Source of the DNA: Bolinopsis microptera
Taxonomy: Eukaryota; Ctenophora; Tentaculata; Lobata; Bolinopsidae
NCBI RefSeq assembly: GCF_026151205.1
Contig: NC_087075.1
Location: 3,632,359 to 3,696,358 of the forward strand
Length of the DNA: 64,000 nt
Direction: 5' to 3'
Numbering within the stretch: the stretch's first letter is position 1; each line of letters opens with the position of its first letter. Shown here piece after piece: positions 63,301 to 64,000 of the stretch. The notes below the pieces were generated by a model that was not told where the DNA came from, made no database searches, and saw only the letters and a list, made by a program, of their open reading frames with translations. A program made the position numbers and the translations under genes.

Positions 63301-63470
63301 TTGGGCCCTGGGAAAGTGGATTTTTCCCGGTTTTTGTCTTAGTTCAGAAAAAGATTAAAATTGGCACTTGCTCAGTGCCTTCTCAAACTAAAAAAACCAA
63401 ATCAAATTCAAGAGTATCTTGTTTTTTAATTTTTTTTTCCCCCAAAGATAAAAATGTTTTAAAGAAATGC
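60340..63470. other. Homopolymer-rich stretch, possibly poor consensus
   Basis: Unusually many runs of 4-30 identical bases (CCCC, GGGG, TTTT, AAAA), including C runs at 60467-60491, 60768-60784 and 63171-63187. Known repeats from elsewhere in the window appear here in degraded form (60570-60720, 62690-63095). No gene can be supported. Confidence 0.6.
62690..63095 (-). repeat. Inverted copy of the GC-rich repeat at 2.8-3.5 kb
   Basis: Contains GACGATGTCAATTCATGGCA, GGCGCGGCACAGTAGCGCAT, AACGCATCGCGCTACAAT and later GACGGATGTTACTCGTCTAA, the reverse complement of blocks at 2787-3530. Confidence 0.75.
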
Positions 63471-63768
63471 AGCACTTTTCCGTTTTACGTATCATTTTTT
63501 AAAGTGATATCCGGGGGACAGAAGTATGTATAGTAATTTGCGTTGTAAATTTGTTAGTTTTCTTCCGGAATCAGGTCTAGTCACAGGTATTATTCATGAA
63601 ATCGCATTAAGTTCACTTTAGCTTATACCACAAGATGTAAAGTTAGTTAAGACTATAGTACTTAATCACTAATCAGTCCATGTAGCGGTTAATATTCAAA
63701 TATTTACCGTCCACTGTCCAGTTACCATCCAAGGTTACTTATTTTTTAATCGGGTTTAGACTTGGGGT

Positions 63769-63852
63769 TTACCTGGGGACCCCAGGATATTATATTTATG
63801 TTCATAATCATAGAGATTAGGCGGAATGACAGGCTGAGCGCCGCCCAATTAA
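63769..63852 (+). repeat. Dispersed ~84-bp TIR mini-element, copy 5
   Basis: TTACCTGGGGACCCCAGGAT ... TAGGCGGAATGACAGGCTGA ... CGCCGCCCAATTAA. CCTGGGGACCCCAGG is itself a hairpin. Confidence 0.8.
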
Positions 63853-64000
63853 CTCGGGGTAAGTACTAATAAACCAGTTATTTCAATAAAACAGTTATTT
63901 ATTTTTACGGCACATGCAGTGGAGGCTTGAGGATGTTTCAAGTGCCGAAGGTCGCTCATCGTTGGATATTTTACGAATATATAAACCTACCAAAAATATA

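Overview
The window is a piece of an AT-rich animal (metazoan, most likely invertebrate) nuclear genome; I could not place the phylum. The evidence is spliced genes with GT-AG introns, an extracellular protein built from signal peptide, GCC2/GCC3-like, Sushi and Ig domains, a Ty3/gypsy LTR retrotransposon, LINE and mariner remnants, TIR elements and very abundant tandem repeats. There is no prokaryotic gene organisation.

The centrepiece is one large minus-strand gene from 50674 down to at least 10857. I could chain 41 exons with canonical splice sites and unbroken reading-frame phase: signal peptide, a short acidic linker, a GCC2/GCC3 (ephrin-receptor-like) cysteine module, a Sushi/CCP module, then 16 complete Ig-like domains and the first half of a 17th (5341 coding bases, 1780 codons). 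Every boundary between domains is a phase-1 intron. Introns inside Ig domains vary in position and phase. The 3' end (rest of Ig17, any membrane anchor, stop) was not found. Two linked plus-strand exons at the far left (332-436 and 1743-1878, ending in TGA) belong to a separate gene convergent with it.

The introns of the Ig gene are unusual. Many are largely filled by a private tandem array that differs from intron to intron (units of 8 to about 130 bp), and most of these arrays start within about 35 bp of a splice junction. In intron 22 a roughly 54-bp unit containing the exon's 3' end plus its 5' splice site is repeated about 16 times. The left-hand gene shows the mirror case: its 3' splice site plus exon start is repeated four times. 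Several arrays multiply recognisable regulator-type palindromes (CRE TGACGTCA, X-box-like GTTRCTATAGTAAC, E-box CACGTG).

Intron 38 (about 10 kb) holds a nest of mobile elements. A CACGTGATAAGATAAG satellite is interrupted by a hAT-like TIR element (11856-21458). That is split by a young Ty3/gypsy element (LTRs 12236-12712 and 20652-21128, 2 differences in 477 bp). That in turn carries a 149-bp hAT MITE (20273-20421) with a perfect 8-bp target duplication. The retroelement has a UUUAAAC slippery site at the gag stop, three pol lesions, and a striking one-strand excess of the hexamer TCAACG.

The flanks are repeat-dominated. A 4.25-kb poly-G-ended TIR element (5868-10120) carries a polypyrimidine array of higher-order units, and a related-looking element (22419-25571) lies in intron 35 with the same array in reverse. 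To the right of the Ig gene promoter (50.7-64 kb) are a hAT-like element carrying a dimeric satellite, a broken mariner transposase, LINE tails, an 84-bp dispersed TIR mini-element, a 70-bp near-perfect palindrome, and a homopolymer-rich stretch (60.3-63.5 kb) that may be poor consensus sequence.
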